From contig NZ_VBSB01000010.1 of assembly GCF_013337765.1 (NCBI RefSeq), positions 823,505 to 887,504 on the forward strand: a stretch of DNA of 64,000 bases, given 5' to 3'. Source of the DNA: Mycolicibacterium sphagni. GTDB taxonomy: Bacteria; Actinomycetota; Actinomycetes; Mycobacteriales; Mycobacteriaceae. The translations under genes were made by a program, and so were the position numbers. This document shows positions 16,950-25,656 of the stretch, piece after piece (position 1 is the stretch's first letter; every line of letters begins with the position of its first letter). Under the pieces are notes generated by a model. That model had not been told where the DNA came from. It ran no database searches and worked only from the letters and a program-made list of their open reading frames with translations.

Positions 16950-18113
16950 ATGACGATGACGACTGCTACGCCGGACGAATTGATAAGTCCCGTCCACGAG
17001 ACGGCGGAAAGCGGGGACCGAAAGCCGGAGCCTGGTCTGGCTCTGTGCCTTTCGGGCGGAGGCTACCGGGCGATGATCTTCCACCTCGGGGTCCTCTGGC
17101 GGCTCAACGAGGTGGGACTGCTGCCCAAGCTCGACCGGGTGTCCGCCGTCTCCGGTGGCTCGATCACCGCGGGCGTGCTCGCGAAGAACTGGAACGAGTT
17201 GACGTGGTCAGGCAACGTCGCCACCAACTTGAACGAGCTGCTCGTCAAGCCGGTCCGCCGCATGGGCAAGACGGGCGTGGACGTTAAAGCGGTGCTGGAG
17301 GGAATCCTGCATTTCGGCGATTCCGTTTCCGACCGGGTCGCGGCGGCCTATCGCAAGCACCTCTTCGGCGAAACCAGCCTGCAGCAGCTGCCCGACAAGC
17401 CGCGTTTCATCTTCAACTCGACCAACCTTGAGTCCGGCGTCTTGCTGCGCTTCAGCAAGCCCTATCTCGGCGACTATCGCGTCGGCCGGATCATGGAGCC
17501 CGACCTGCAGCTGGCGGTAGCGGTGGCCGCATCATCGGCCTTCCCGCCCGTGCTGTCGCCGTGCACGCTGAACCTCAAAGGCCAGATCTGGAAAGACGAA
17601 GACGGCAACGAACTCACCGGGGCCGGCTTCCGCGACGAGATCAAGGTGACCGACGGCGGTGTCTACGACAACCTCGGTCTGGAAACCGCGTGGAAGCGAT
17701 ACACGACGATCATCGTGAGTGACGCCGGCGGTCATGTCGGCGACGACGACGATCCCGCCACCGATCCGTTGCGACAGACCGCTCGGGTGCTCAATCTTGT
17801 CGACAACCAGGTCCGCTCGCTACGCAAGCGTCAAGTGATCGCATCATTCAAATCCCATCTGCGAGAGGGCATGTACGTCGGAATCCGTAGCCGGGTCGCG
17901 AAATACAGCGGTGCGGTGTTACCAGCCAACCCCGATCACACCGACGACCTCGCCGAGGTCAAGACGCGCCTCAAGCCGCTGCCGGACGCGATCCAAGAGC
18001 AATTGATCAACTGGGGCTACATCATCTGCGACGCCGGCTTGCGCACGCATATGGCCAGCGAACTCAGCGATCCCGGAAGAACCGAACTGCCGTATCCGAA
18101 CCAGACGGTCTGA
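16950..18113 (+). CDS. Patatin-like phospholipase
   Basis: A 387-residue patatin-family lipid acyl hydrolase. The oxyanion loop LSGGGYRAM is near residue 34, the nucleophile Ser is in the G-x-S-x-G-type elbow VSGGSITAG near residue 70, and the catalytic Asp is in TDGGVYDNLG at about residue 235, completing the Ser-Asp dyad. The start is ambiguous: ATG at 16950 or 16956 follow a GGTGGGG stretch, while TTG/GTG codons lie at 16941/16944. No signal peptide. A second ORF begins one base after this stop and is probably co-transcribed. Confidence 0.85.
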   Translation: MTMTTATPDELISPVHETAESGDRKPEPGLALCLSGGGYRAMIFHLGVLWRLNEVGLLPKLDRVSAVSGGSITAGVLAKNWNELTWSGNVATNLNELLVKPVRRMGKTGVDVKAVLEGILHFGDSVSDRVAAAYRKHLFGETSLQQLPDKPRFIFNSTNLESGVLLRFSKPYLGDYRVGRIMEPDLQLAVAVAASSAFPPVLSPCTLNLKGQIWKDEDGNELTGAGFRDEIKVTDGGVYDNLGLETAWKRYTTIIVSDAGGHVGDDDDPATDPLRQTARVLNLVDNQVRSLRKRQVIASFKSHLREGMYVGIRSRVAKYSGAVLPANPDHTDDLAEVKTRLKPLPDAIQEQLINWGYIICDAGLRTHMASELSDPGRTELPYPNQTV

Positions 18114-18114
18114 C

Positions 18115-18558
18115 ATGCCGGACGAAACCGCGCAGGCCGACAAGATCCCACAGGCGTTGGTCGAGTACATCCTGCTGGGCAGCGGCGACAGCAGGCGTCA
18201 TATGCAGGACTCGCCGATCCTGGGTGACGTGTGGATCGCCTACGCGCGGAACCCCAATGAACCGATCGATCTGCTCATCACCTCGCATAAGGACACAACA
18301 GCCAACGACCTTGCCGCTGAGATTTTCCTTCAACTGCGAGACCTCCGTAATTCCGCAGGCCGCGATGATCCCAGGGTCGCCGCGGTTGCGCGATCGACCC
18401 GTGCTCACCCGCGCAAGGATAGGCCGTCGCGGCACCGTCACCGCACAGGCAACCCCAACACCCGTTGCGCGATGATGTTGCGCTGGATCTCCGACGTCCC
18501 GCCGGCGATGGTCCCGGCGTACGTGGTGATGTACCGGGCGAACCAGCTCGCCGTGTAA
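18115..18558 (+). pseudogene. Truncated gene downstream of patatin (N-terminal fragment)
   Basis: The ORF starts one base after the patatin stop. The first ~80 residues read like a real protein (PQALVEYILLGSG, SPILGDVWIAYARNPNEPIDLLI, LAAEIFLQLRDLR), with normal codon use. From about residue 80 the composition turns Arg/His-rich and the last 121 bases run antisense through the 3' end of the acyl-CoA dehydrogenase gene. That suggests the original gene lost its 3' part when the dehydrogenase region was joined to it. I do not recognise the family of the N-terminal piece. A short functional peptide cannot be excluded. Confidence 0.55.
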
Positions 18559-19613
18559 AGCTCTGGGGCGTAAGCGTTGTACGGCGCCGTCAGCACCGGA
18601 TCGCGCAGCCCGTCGGAGCCCGCGGCCTCGAGCGCGTACCGCGCCGCGGTCTGCTCGGCCTCCGAACCCAGCACCTTCAGTACCGACACCGCCGGAACAT
18701 CCCGCTCGCCGCGCGCGGCCTGGCTGACCGCCCTCGATCCCAGTAACCGCAGGGCGTAGAAGTCCATGACGACCGACGCGTACCGATCGCGATTGATCTC
18801 GCCCACCGGCTTGAAGTCCTCGAGCATCTGCTCCAGCCGATTCGCGAACGCCATCCACATCATCGTCCGCTCATGCCCCAGCGACCCGTTGGCCACCTTC
18901 CAGCCCTCGTGCAACGGCCCGACCAGGTTCTCGGCCGGCACCCGCACGTCGTCGAAGAACACCTCGTTGAAGTCGAAGCACTCGCGGTCATGGACCCACG
19001 GGAACGGCCGACACATCACACCCGCGGAAGAGGTGGGAATCATCAGCGCACTGATTCCCTTGTGCCGTGGCGCATCCGGATCGGTCCGCACGAATGTCAG
19101 GATCACGTCGGCGTCGTGCGCACCCGACGTCCACACCTTCTGCCCGTTGACCACAAAGTGATCCCCGGCCAAGACCGCCCGCGTCGAAAGCCCCGCCAGA
19201 TCCGACCCCGCACCGGGCTCGCTCATCCCCAGAGACGCCGTCATCTCCGCCCGCAGAATCGGCACCGCCCACTGTCGCTTCTGCTCTTCGGTGCCGAACG
19301 ACAGCAGTGACGCGGCGATAATCCCAACCCCCTGCGGGTTGAACACGTGATAGATCCGGCGGCGCGCCAACTCCTCGCGGTGCACGAACTGCTGCAACAC
19401 GCTCGCGTTACGCCCGCCGAACTCCGGGGGATTCCCCGGCAATAACCAGCCGTGGTCGAACTGCAGCTGCTGCCAGCGGCGTGCCCACTCCGGGACGTGT
19501 GATGTCGAGCGGGACCGCTCAGCTGTCTCGGCTTCCGCGGGCAGATGCTGGTCGAGGAACTCGATGAACTCGGCGCGAAACGCCTCGACATCGGGGTCGA
19601 AGGTCAGCTGCAC
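18438..19613 (-). CDS. Acyl-CoA dehydrogenase (FadE-type)
   Basis: A 391-residue FAD-dependent acyl-CoA dehydrogenase that introduces a 2,3 double bond into an acyl-CoA. The order is standard: helical N-domain, middle beta-domain with MTASLGMSEPGAGSDLAGL and GQKVWTSGAHDAD (FAD/substrate loops), then the C-terminal helical bundle ending TIAGGTSEIQRNIIAQRVLGLP, a family signature. The catalytic base cannot be assigned confidently by eye. The gene diverges from the epimerase gene; a CAAG-TA-CTTA site lies between them. It overlaps the tail of the truncated ORF on the other strand. Confidence 0.93.
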   Translation of the reverse strand: MQLTFDPDVEAFRAEFIEFLDQHLPAEAETAERSRSTSHVPEWARRWQQLQFDHGWLLPGNPPEFGGRNASVLQQFVHREELARRRIYHVFNPQGVGIIAASLLSFGTEEQKRQWAVPILRAEMTASLGMSEPGAGSDLAGLSTRAVLAGDHFVVNGQKVWTSGAHDADVILTFVRTDPDAPRHKGISALMIPTSSAGVMCRPFPWVHDRECFDFNEVFFDDVRVPAENLVGPLHEGWKVANGSLGHERTMMWMAFANRLEQMLEDFKPVGEINRDRYASVVMDFYALRLLGSRAVSQAARGERDVPAVSVLKVLGSEAEQTAARYALEAAGSDGLRDPVLTAPYNAYAPELYTASWFARYITTYAGTIAGGTSEIQRNIIAQRVLGLPVR

Positions 19614-19626
19614 CGACCCAACATAT

Positions 19627-19636
19627 CAAGTACTTA
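19627..19636. promoter_or_regulatory. CAAGTACTTA, KstR2-like half-palindrome in divergent promoter
   Basis: In the 44-bp gap between the divergent acyl-CoA dehydrogenase and epimerase genes. It matches nine of ten core bases of the CAAG-NN-CTTG motif described for KstR2, the repressor of late steroid-ring degradation. A single short match is weak evidence. Confidence 0.3.
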
Positions 19637-19657
19637 ACATTCCTACCCGAGTGCGCT

Positions 19658-20575
19658 ATGACTGAGGGGATGCTCGACGCAGAGAAGATCCTCATCACCG
19701 GCGCCACCGGCAAGATCGCGTTCCCGATCGCCCGTGCCCTCGCGCACACCAACGAGGTCTGGGGGGCCGCCCGCCTGCGCGACGCGAACGACCGGAACCG
19801 CCTGGCCGCCGCAGGCATCACCCCGCTTCCGCTCGACATCAGCACGGGCGACTTCGATGAGCTGCCCGACGATTTCACCTACGTCTTTCATGCCGCCGTC
19901 GATCCCGGCGCCGACGACTGGCAACGCGCGGTCGACACCAACGCTCAGAAATCCGGCGACCTGCTCTACCACTGCCGCAGCGCCAAGGGCTTCGTGTTCT
20001 GCTCGACCGGATCCATCTACGCCTATCAGGGCCAGCGGCCACTCACGGAGACAGACCCACCAGGGGTTCCGCTACGCGCCAACTACAGCTTCTCCAAGAT
20101 CGCTGCCGAGCAGCTCTGCACCTGGATCGCCAAGCAGTACGACATCCCGCTGACGATCATCCGCATCTGTTCCACCTATGGTCCCGAAGGCGGTGCCCCA
20201 GCAGACCGGTTACAGATGATGTTGGCGGGCAGGCCGATTCGGCTCCATCCCGACAAACCCAACAACTACAACCCGATCTACGAGGATGACTACGTCGAAC
20301 TCGGTATTCGTGCCATGGAAGTGGCCGGCACTCCGCCGATCGTCGTCAACTGGGCGGGCAGTGAGACCGTCAGCGTCGAGGACTACTGCGCCTACATGGG
20401 CGAACTCGTCGGCGTTGAACCGATCTTCGAATACACGACAGACGCCCACAGTCCACTGTGGCCTGACGTCACCTACATGCACCACGTGCTCGGCAAGACG
20501 AAAGTGCCATGGCGAGAGGGATTCCGGCGCATGATCGAAGCTCGTCATCCAGACCTCGAGTTGGGACACGAATGA
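19658..20575 (+). CDS. NAD(P)-dependent epimerase/dehydratase family protein (extended SDR)
   Basis: A 305-residue extended short-chain dehydrogenase. The dinucleotide motif ITGATGKIA is at residue ~12, the catalytic Ser region is FCSTGSIYAY, and YSFSK gives the Tyr-x-x-x-Lys pair. PIYEDDYVELGIRAME is the usual C-terminal epimerase segment. The start could also be the ATG at 19670. It leads a plus-strand run of six genes (to ~25.5 kb) with LLM oxidoreductases and an acyl-CoA ligase; its TGA overlaps the next ATG. Substrate unknown, plausibly an intermediate of lipid or steroid breakdown. Confidence 0.88.
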   Translation: MTEGMLDAEKILITGATGKIAFPIARALAHTNEVWGAARLRDANDRNRLAAAGITPLPLDISTGDFDELPDDFTYVFHAAVDPGADDWQRAVDTNAQKSGDLLYHCRSAKGFVFCSTGSIYAYQGQRPLTETDPPGVPLRANYSFSKIAAEQLCTWIAKQYDIPLTIIRICSTYGPEGGAPADRLQMMLAGRPIRLHPDKPNNYNPIYEDDYVELGIRAMEVAGTPPIVVNWAGSETVSVEDYCAYMGELVGVEPIFEYTTDAHSPLWPDVTYMHHVLGKTKVPWREGFRRMIEARHPDLELGHE

Positions 20576-21297
20576 CGCTGCCCGGCAACCCCTCCGACGG
20601 AACACCCGGCGTCCTCGCCACCGGCAATGGCGGCATCACGACCCTGTTCGTGTCGATGGCCCGCCGGCACCCCGATGGCGCCGACGCCGGCTACCTGCGT
20701 TGGCACACCCTTGACCACCGCCCCGAACAACACCGGCTCCCCGAGGTGCGAGCTTCGCTGAGACTGGTCTCCACTCCGGATTGCCGGCAAGCCCGCGCTG
20801 CGAGCGAGGGACCCTACGACGAGATCGATCACGTCATGACGTACTTCTTCAGTGCGCCAAGCGGAATGGGCGGGTTCCTCGAGCTATCCCGGGCACTCGG
20901 CGACGCCGGCCGCAAGATTCCATTGCTGCCGCCCGTCGAACGCGGCGTTTACGACGTGCAGCGAAAAGTGGCAGCACACCGAGTCAAGGTGGGCTCCGAC
21001 GTCCTGCCGTGGTGGCCGATCACCGGCGTGTACCTCCTCCTCGAACAAGCACAGACGCCTACCGAAGTCCTCACCGAGGCAGACGGCGTCGCCGGCGTGT
21101 GGACCGCTCAGGCGATGGACGTCGACGCCAGACTCGGCAACGCCACAGCCGGACAACAGATCACCTACTGCTTCCTCGACGATGACCCGGTTGCCGTTGC
21201 TCAACGCCTGAAATCCGCGGTGCAAGAACGCGGCCCCCTCCTGGCCGCACCATTCCACACCATCGTCCCCTACGAATGGGACCGTTATGTCCCGTGA
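20572..21297 (+). CDS. Conserved hypothetical protein in lipid-catabolism-like operon
   Basis: A 241-residue protein starting at the ATG in the ATGA overlap with the preceding epimerase, which fixes the start better than the longer frame beginning at 20509. It shows FVSMARRHPDGADAGYLRWHTLDHRPEQHRLPEVRAS, with a WHTLDH stretch reminiscent of EthD-like/dimeric ferredoxin-fold domains, and a second half with VYLLLEQAQTPTEVL and YCFLDDDPVAVAQRLKSAV, suggesting two related alpha/beta halves. No transmembrane or signal sequence. Function unknown; its place between an epimerase and an LLM oxidoreductase implies a role in the same pathway. Confidence 0.65.
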   Translation: MTLPGNPSDGTPGVLATGNGGITTLFVSMARRHPDGADAGYLRWHTLDHRPEQHRLPEVRASLRLVSTPDCRQARAASEGPYDEIDHVMTYFFSAPSGMGGFLELSRALGDAGRKIPLLPPVERGVYDVQRKVAAHRVKVGSDVLPWWPITGVYLLLEQAQTPTEVLTEADGVAGVWTAQAMDVDARLGNATAGQQITYCFLDDDPVAVAQRLKSAVQERGPLLAAPFHTIVPYEWDRYVP

Positions 21298-21309
21298 AAT
21301 GATCCGCTG

Positions 21310-22251
21310 ATGCGCATCGGGTTGATGGTCGGTTCCGACAAGGAACGCGACCGCAAAGACCGCCTCGAAGGTCTGCTCGACGACGGAAGGACCGCCGAGA
21401 CACAGGGTTTCGCGTCCTTCTGGATTCCGCAGGTGCCCGGCTACCTCGACGCCCTTACCGCGGTCGCCCTACTCGGCCAGGTGACCGAGCGCATCGAGAT
21501 CGGTACAGCGGTGGTCCCGATCCAAACCCGTCACCCGCTGATCATGGCCCAGCAGGCGCTCACCACCCAGGCGGCCTGCGGCGGCCGGTTCACCCTCGGG
21601 CTCGGGCCGTCCCATCACTGGATCATCGAGGACCAGCTCGGCCTGTCCTACGAGAGACCCGCCAAGCACGTAACCGACTACCTTGACGTCCTGTCCCACG
21701 CGTTCCGCGGCCCGGGCAGGGTCGACGTCGACAACGACGCCTTCCACGTTCACAGTCCCATTGACGTGAGCGACGAAACGGTGTCCGTCCTGGTGGCCGC
21801 CCTCGGCCCGGCAATGCTCAAGATCGCGGGGGAGCGCACCGGCGGCACGGTCTTGTGGATGGCCGACGAACGCGCTATCGGTGACTACGTCGTCCCGGCT
21901 CTGGCGAAGGCAACAACCAAGACCACCCGCGTCGTCGCAGGCGTCCCGATAGTGCTGTGCGCCAGGGCCCAAGTACAAGAGGCGCGCATCTACGCCAGCG
22001 AGGTGCTCGGGCACGCGGACTTCTCGCCCAACTACGTGCGACTGCTCGAACACGGCGATGCCCAAGACGTCGGCGACACCATGGCGGCCGGCGACGAGGC
22101 CGCGATCGAAGCCCGGCTCAAGCGCTACCGCGACGCCGGCGTCACCGACCTCGCCGCACGCGTCGTGGCATTGGGCCGTGATGCCGACGAACGACGCAGG
22201 AGCAGAGAGCGGACGCAGGCCCTTGTCGCATCGTTGGCTACCGCCCTGTAA
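21310..22251 (+). CDS. LLM-class F420-dependent oxidoreductase
   Basis: A 313-residue luciferase-like monooxygenase-fold protein. Typical segments are MRIGLMVGSD at the start, GFASFWIPQVPGYLDALTAVALLGQVTERIEIGTAVVPIQTRHPLIMAQQALTTQA and GGRFTLGLGPSH. This pattern is that of the TIGR03564-type F420 family; F420 use is inferred from the mycobacterial context. It lies 12 bp after the hypothetical gene, same operon. A reduced deazaflavin would transfer hydride to an unknown carbonyl or enoyl substrate. Confidence 0.87.
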   Translation: MRIGLMVGSDKERDRKDRLEGLLDDGRTAETQGFASFWIPQVPGYLDALTAVALLGQVTERIEIGTAVVPIQTRHPLIMAQQALTTQAACGGRFTLGLGPSHHWIIEDQLGLSYERPAKHVTDYLDVLSHAFRGPGRVDVDNDAFHVHSPIDVSDETVSVLVAALGPAMLKIAGERTGGTVLWMADERAIGDYVVPALAKATTKTTRVVAGVPIVLCARAQVQEARIYASEVLGHADFSPNYVRLLEHGDAQDVGDTMAAGDEAAIEARLKRYRDAGVTDLAARVVALGRDADERRRSRERTQALVASLATAL

Positions 22252-22271
22252 CTAGCCGGTAGGTTGACTTG

Positions 22272-22904
22272 GTGGCATTCGTGCACCGCGACGCAACGCT
22301 GCGTCCGACCAAGATCGAGATCGTCCGCCAGTGGCTGACAGCGGCCGACTGGTTTGATGCGGCGCCCGAGACGGTCGTGACATCACCGCCGCTCTCATAC
22401 AGATTCGATGATCCCGACGGCAAGGTCGGCATCGAGACGCTGGTCGCCCCGTACAACGAAGGATTCATCCAACTACCGCTGACCTACCGTGAAGCACCGT
22501 TAGACGGTGCGCAGCGGTGGTTGCTCACCACGATGGAGCATTCGGTGTTGGGTCGCCGGTGGATCTATGACGGAGTGGGAGATCCGGTACTCGTCACCGC
22601 GTTCATCCGCTCGATCGCAGGTGGCGCCTCTTCCGCAACGCTGGAGTTCGGTGCCGAGGACGAGCGACAGACCGCCGCGACTTCCGTTCACGCGCGGGGA
22701 ACCGGATCCGAGCCGATAACAAAGCCTTTGGACGTAGTCTCGGTCGAACGGTCCGAAACCCTTTCGACGGTGCGTACCTCGGCCGGCGTGCTGCGCATCC
22801 CGCATCTGCTGGACCCTGCGGCGCGGGTTTCCGCCAGGGCTCTCGTGGGCGATGGCGACGGGTTTGGCAGCGAACTGCTGCTGGCTGAATTCGATCCGGT
22901 CTGA
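22272..22904 (+). CDS. Maltokinase N-terminal cap-like domain protein
   Basis: A 210-residue protein from a GTG (TTG at 22269 is in frame). It contains KIEIVRQWLTAADWFDAAP, YRFDDPDGKVGIETLVAP and LTYREAPLDGAQRWLLTTMEHSVLGRRWIYDGVGDPV, a pattern that I associate with the N-terminal cap domain of mycobacterial maltokinases, here without the kinase domain. Stand-alone proteins of this type exist in mycobacteria with unknown function. It lies between an LLM oxidoreductase and an acyl-CoA ligase in one transcription direction. Confidence 0.55.
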   Translation: MAFVHRDATLRPTKIEIVRQWLTAADWFDAAPETVVTSPPLSYRFDDPDGKVGIETLVAPYNEGFIQLPLTYREAPLDGAQRWLLTTMEHSVLGRRWIYDGVGDPVLVTAFIRSIAGGASSATLEFGAEDERQTAATSVHARGTGSEPITKPLDVVSVERSETLSTVRTSAGVLRIPHLLDPAARVSARALVGDGDGFGSELLLAEFDPV

Positions 22905-22921
22905 CTGGTAGAGGAGACCCG

Positions 22922-24571
22922 ATGAGCGCGACAACCCAGCTGCGCCAGAAGCTGCAACGAGTCGGCGAAGCCGGCCGCGCGGTCAAACGCCTGGTCGATA
23001 CCGGCTTCGTCGATCTGACCGATCTGAAATCCACCGTCGAGGTCGCCAAGCACTCCCGGATCTACGGTCCCCAGGCCACCATGGCGATCCAAGGTGGTCG
23101 CCGATACGCGAACCTGCCGGCGATCGTCGACGAGCGCGGGACGCTGAGCTACAAGCAGGTCGACGATCAGTCGTGGGCGTTGGCACACGGGCTGCAGCGG
23201 TTGGGTGTCTCCGAAGGTGCGGTGGTCGGCGTGCTGTGCCGCGACCACCGCGGTCTGGTCCTGGCGATGGCCGCCTGCGGCAAGCTCGGCGCGCGCATGG
23301 TCCTGATGAACACCGGCTTCGCCAAACCGCAGTTCGCCGAGGTCTGCGAGCGCGAGAAGGTCACCGTCGTCCTGCACGACAGCGAGTTCCTCGGTCTGCT
23401 CGATGCGTTGCCCGCAGAGCTTCCCCGCGTGCTCACCTGGGTCGACGACGGCGCCGAACTGCCCGCGCGGGCGCAAACCCTGGACGACATCCTGGCGACG
23501 AATTCGACCGAACCGCTGCCGCCCCCGAGCAAGTCGGGTGGATCGGTCATCCTGACCAGCGGGACTACCGGGCTTCCCAAAGGCGCGCCGCGCGACTCGG
23601 TGAAGCCCTTGGCCACCGCGCAGATCATCGATCGAATTCCGTTCCCGCGCACCGGAACCATGGCGATCATGTCGCCGATCTTTCACAGCACTGGCTGGGC
23701 CACCTACACCGTCGGCGCCGCCCTGGGCAACCAGATCGTGACCACCCGGCGGTTCAAGGCGGAGGACACCCTGGCGCTGATCGCCGACTACCGCGCCGAC
23801 ATGCTCGTGGCGGTCCCGACGATGCTGCACCGGATCGTCGAACTCGGGGCCGATGTGATCGGCAAGTACGACACGTCGTCATTGAAGGTGATCCTGGTCG
23901 CCGGGTCGGCGTTGAGCCCCGATCTATCCGAACGTGTGCAGGACCTGTTCGGCGACGTGCTCTACAACATGTACGGATCCACCGAATGCGCGATCGCTTC
24001 AGTGGCTACGCCGCAAGAGCTTCGGGCCGCACCGGGAACCGCGGGCCGTGCCCCGGTGACCTGCGAGGTGGTGCTCTATGACGAGCATGATCAACGCGTG
24101 ACGGGCAGCAACCGGCGGGGGCGGATCTTCGTGCGCAATGGCGCGCCGTTCTCGGGCTACACCGACGGCCGGCACAAGCAGATCATCGACGGCTACATGT
24201 CCTCCGGCGACGTGGGTCATTTCACCGACGACGGACTGTTGTTCGTCGACGGCCGTGACGACGACATGATCGTGTCCGGCGGCGAGAACGTGTTCCCTCA
24301 GGAAGTGGAGAACCTGCTGGAGTCACGGGACGACATCGCCGAGGTCGCAGTGGTCGGTGTCGATGACGACGAGTTCGGAAAACGGTTGCGCGCCTTCGTC
24401 GTTCCCGAGCCGGGCGCCGAACTCGATGGGGCGGAGATCAAGCAGTTCGTCAAGGACAACCTGGCTCGCCACAAGGTGCCTCGTGATGTGATCTTCGTCG
24501 ACGATCTGCCCCGCAACGCCACCGGCAAGCTGCTCCGCCGGGTGTTGGTGGACATGAAGGTCGACCGATGA
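22922..24571 (+). CDS. Fatty-acid/acyl-CoA ligase (FadD-type, ANL superfamily)
   Basis: A 549-residue adenylate-forming ligase that activates a carboxylic acid to its CoA thioester via an acyl-AMP. Conserved cores: the P-loop-like ILTSGTTGLPKGAP near residue 210, YNMYGSTE near 350, the hinge region DGRDDDMIVSGGENVFPQEVE near 450, and the C-terminal PRNATGKLLRR with the catalytic Lys. GAGGAG precedes the ATG. Length and motifs resemble mycobacterial FadD12-like ligases. With the upstream dehydrogenase and F420 enzymes it suggests a beta-oxidation-like pathway for an unidentified acid. Confidence 0.92.
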   Translation: MSATTQLRQKLQRVGEAGRAVKRLVDTGFVDLTDLKSTVEVAKHSRIYGPQATMAIQGGRRYANLPAIVDERGTLSYKQVDDQSWALAHGLQRLGVSEGAVVGVLCRDHRGLVLAMAACGKLGARMVLMNTGFAKPQFAEVCEREKVTVVLHDSEFLGLLDALPAELPRVLTWVDDGAELPARAQTLDDILATNSTEPLPPPSKSGGSVILTSGTTGLPKGAPRDSVKPLATAQIIDRIPFPRTGTMAIMSPIFHSTGWATYTVGAALGNQIVTTRRFKAEDTLALIADYRADMLVAVPTMLHRIVELGADVIGKYDTSSLKVILVAGSALSPDLSERVQDLFGDVLYNMYGSTECAIASVATPQELRAAPGTAGRAPVTCEVVLYDEHDQRVTGSNRRGRIFVRNGAPFSGYTDGRHKQIIDGYMSSGDVGHFTDDGLLFVDGRDDDMIVSGGENVFPQEVENLLESRDDIAEVAVVGVDDDEFGKRLRAFVVPEPGAELDGAEIKQFVKDNLARHKVPRDVIFVDDLPRNATGKLLRRVLVDMKVDR

Positions 24572-24691
24572 TCGAAATCGGGTACGAAATCCGCGACCGG
24601 ATCGTCGCGACCCTGACCGGCACCGGGCGGGAACACAGCCGACGGAGCTGTGACCGATCGGCACTCAGGAACACGCCATAGCCTGGTTCAC

Positions 24692-25522
24692 ATGAAATTC
24701 GGCATCTCGACGTTCGTCAACGACGACACCATCGACACCGTGACGCTGGCCCGCGCGATTGAAGAGCGAGGTCTTCACTCGCTGACGATCGCCGAGCACA
24801 CGCACATCCCCGCCAGCCGACAAACGCCCTATCCGATGGGCGGTGAACTGCCGTCCATCTACTACCGCACCCTGGACCCGTTCGTCACGCTGGCCGCGGC
24901 CGCGGCCATCACGTCCAGCATCGAGCTGATCACCGGTATCGCCCTGCTCATCCAGCGCGACCCGATCATCACCGCCAAGGAGGCGGCGAGCATCGACCTC
25001 ATCTCCGGCGGCCGGTTCGCATTGGGCGTCGGCGCGGGCTGGAACATCGAGGAGCTGCGCGATCATGGCACCGACCCGAAGACCCGCGGGGCACTGATGG
25101 ACGAGCGCATCGAAGCCATCAAGGTGCTCTGGACCGATGAGCCGGCCGAATTCCACGGCAAGTTCGTTGACTTCGACCCTGCGTATCTGCGTCCCAAGCC
25201 GGTCCAGAAACCGCATCCCACGATCTACATCGGCGGCGATTCCGACGCAACCGTCAGGAGGGTGATCCAGCACGAGGCCGGCTGGATCTCCAATCCGGCG
25301 CCTGTCGAGCACTTGGGCAGGCGGATCGAGCAGATGCGGGCGGGAGCAGGCCACGAGGTTCCGCTGACGACGTTCGGCACGCCGATCGATCCGGAGTACT
25401 GGCGCGGTTTGGAAGGGCTGGGATACCGCCTGGTGAACCTGCTGCTGCCGACCAAGCCGCGCGACGAATCGCTGCGACTGCTCGACGACTACGCGGCGAA
25501 GGTTGCCCAGTACGGCGGCTAA
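24692..25522 (+). CDS. LLM-class F420-dependent oxidoreductase
   Basis: A 276-residue luciferase-like protein of the TIGR03619 type. It starts MKFGISTFVND, then ALTIAEHTHIP-like LHSLTIAEHTHIPASRQ, ELITGIALLIQRDPIITAKEAASIDLISGGRFALGVGAGWN, and PTIYIGGDSDATVRRV, the characteristic order of this family. The ATG at 24692 is chosen over 24650 because TAGCCT sits seven bases upstream, fitting a leaderless -10. F420 use is inferred. It may have its own promoter within the cluster. Confidence 0.87.
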   Translation: MKFGISTFVNDDTIDTVTLARAIEERGLHSLTIAEHTHIPASRQTPYPMGGELPSIYYRTLDPFVTLAAAAAITSSIELITGIALLIQRDPIITAKEAASIDLISGGRFALGVGAGWNIEELRDHGTDPKTRGALMDERIEAIKVLWTDEPAEFHGKFVDFDPAYLRPKPVQKPHPTIYIGGDSDATVRRVIQHEAGWISNPAPVEHLGRRIEQMRAGAGHEVPLTTFGTPIDPEYWRGLEGLGYRLVNLLLPTKPRDESLRLLDDYAAKVAQYGG

Positions 25523-25580
25523 AGCGGTCCAGTCACCCTCCCATTCCCAGTGTTGTGGAGTACGGTCCCGTGTCGTACTG

Positions 25581-25609
25581 TCAACTAAGTTGATTAGCCG
25601 CCCTATAGA
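25581..25609 (+). promoter_or_regulatory. Candidate promoter/operator of mmpS-mmpL
   Basis: A perfect 13-bp inverted repeat TCAACTAAGTTGA (25581-25593) is followed by TATAGA (25604-25609), a plausible -10. A regulator of TetR or MarR type bound to the palindrome would cover the -35/spacer region. No regulator gene is adjacent. Confidence 0.45.
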
Positions 25610-25656
25610 AGTTTCGTTGCCGTCAGCGCCTGTCGCCGCTCATGAAAGGGTCACGG

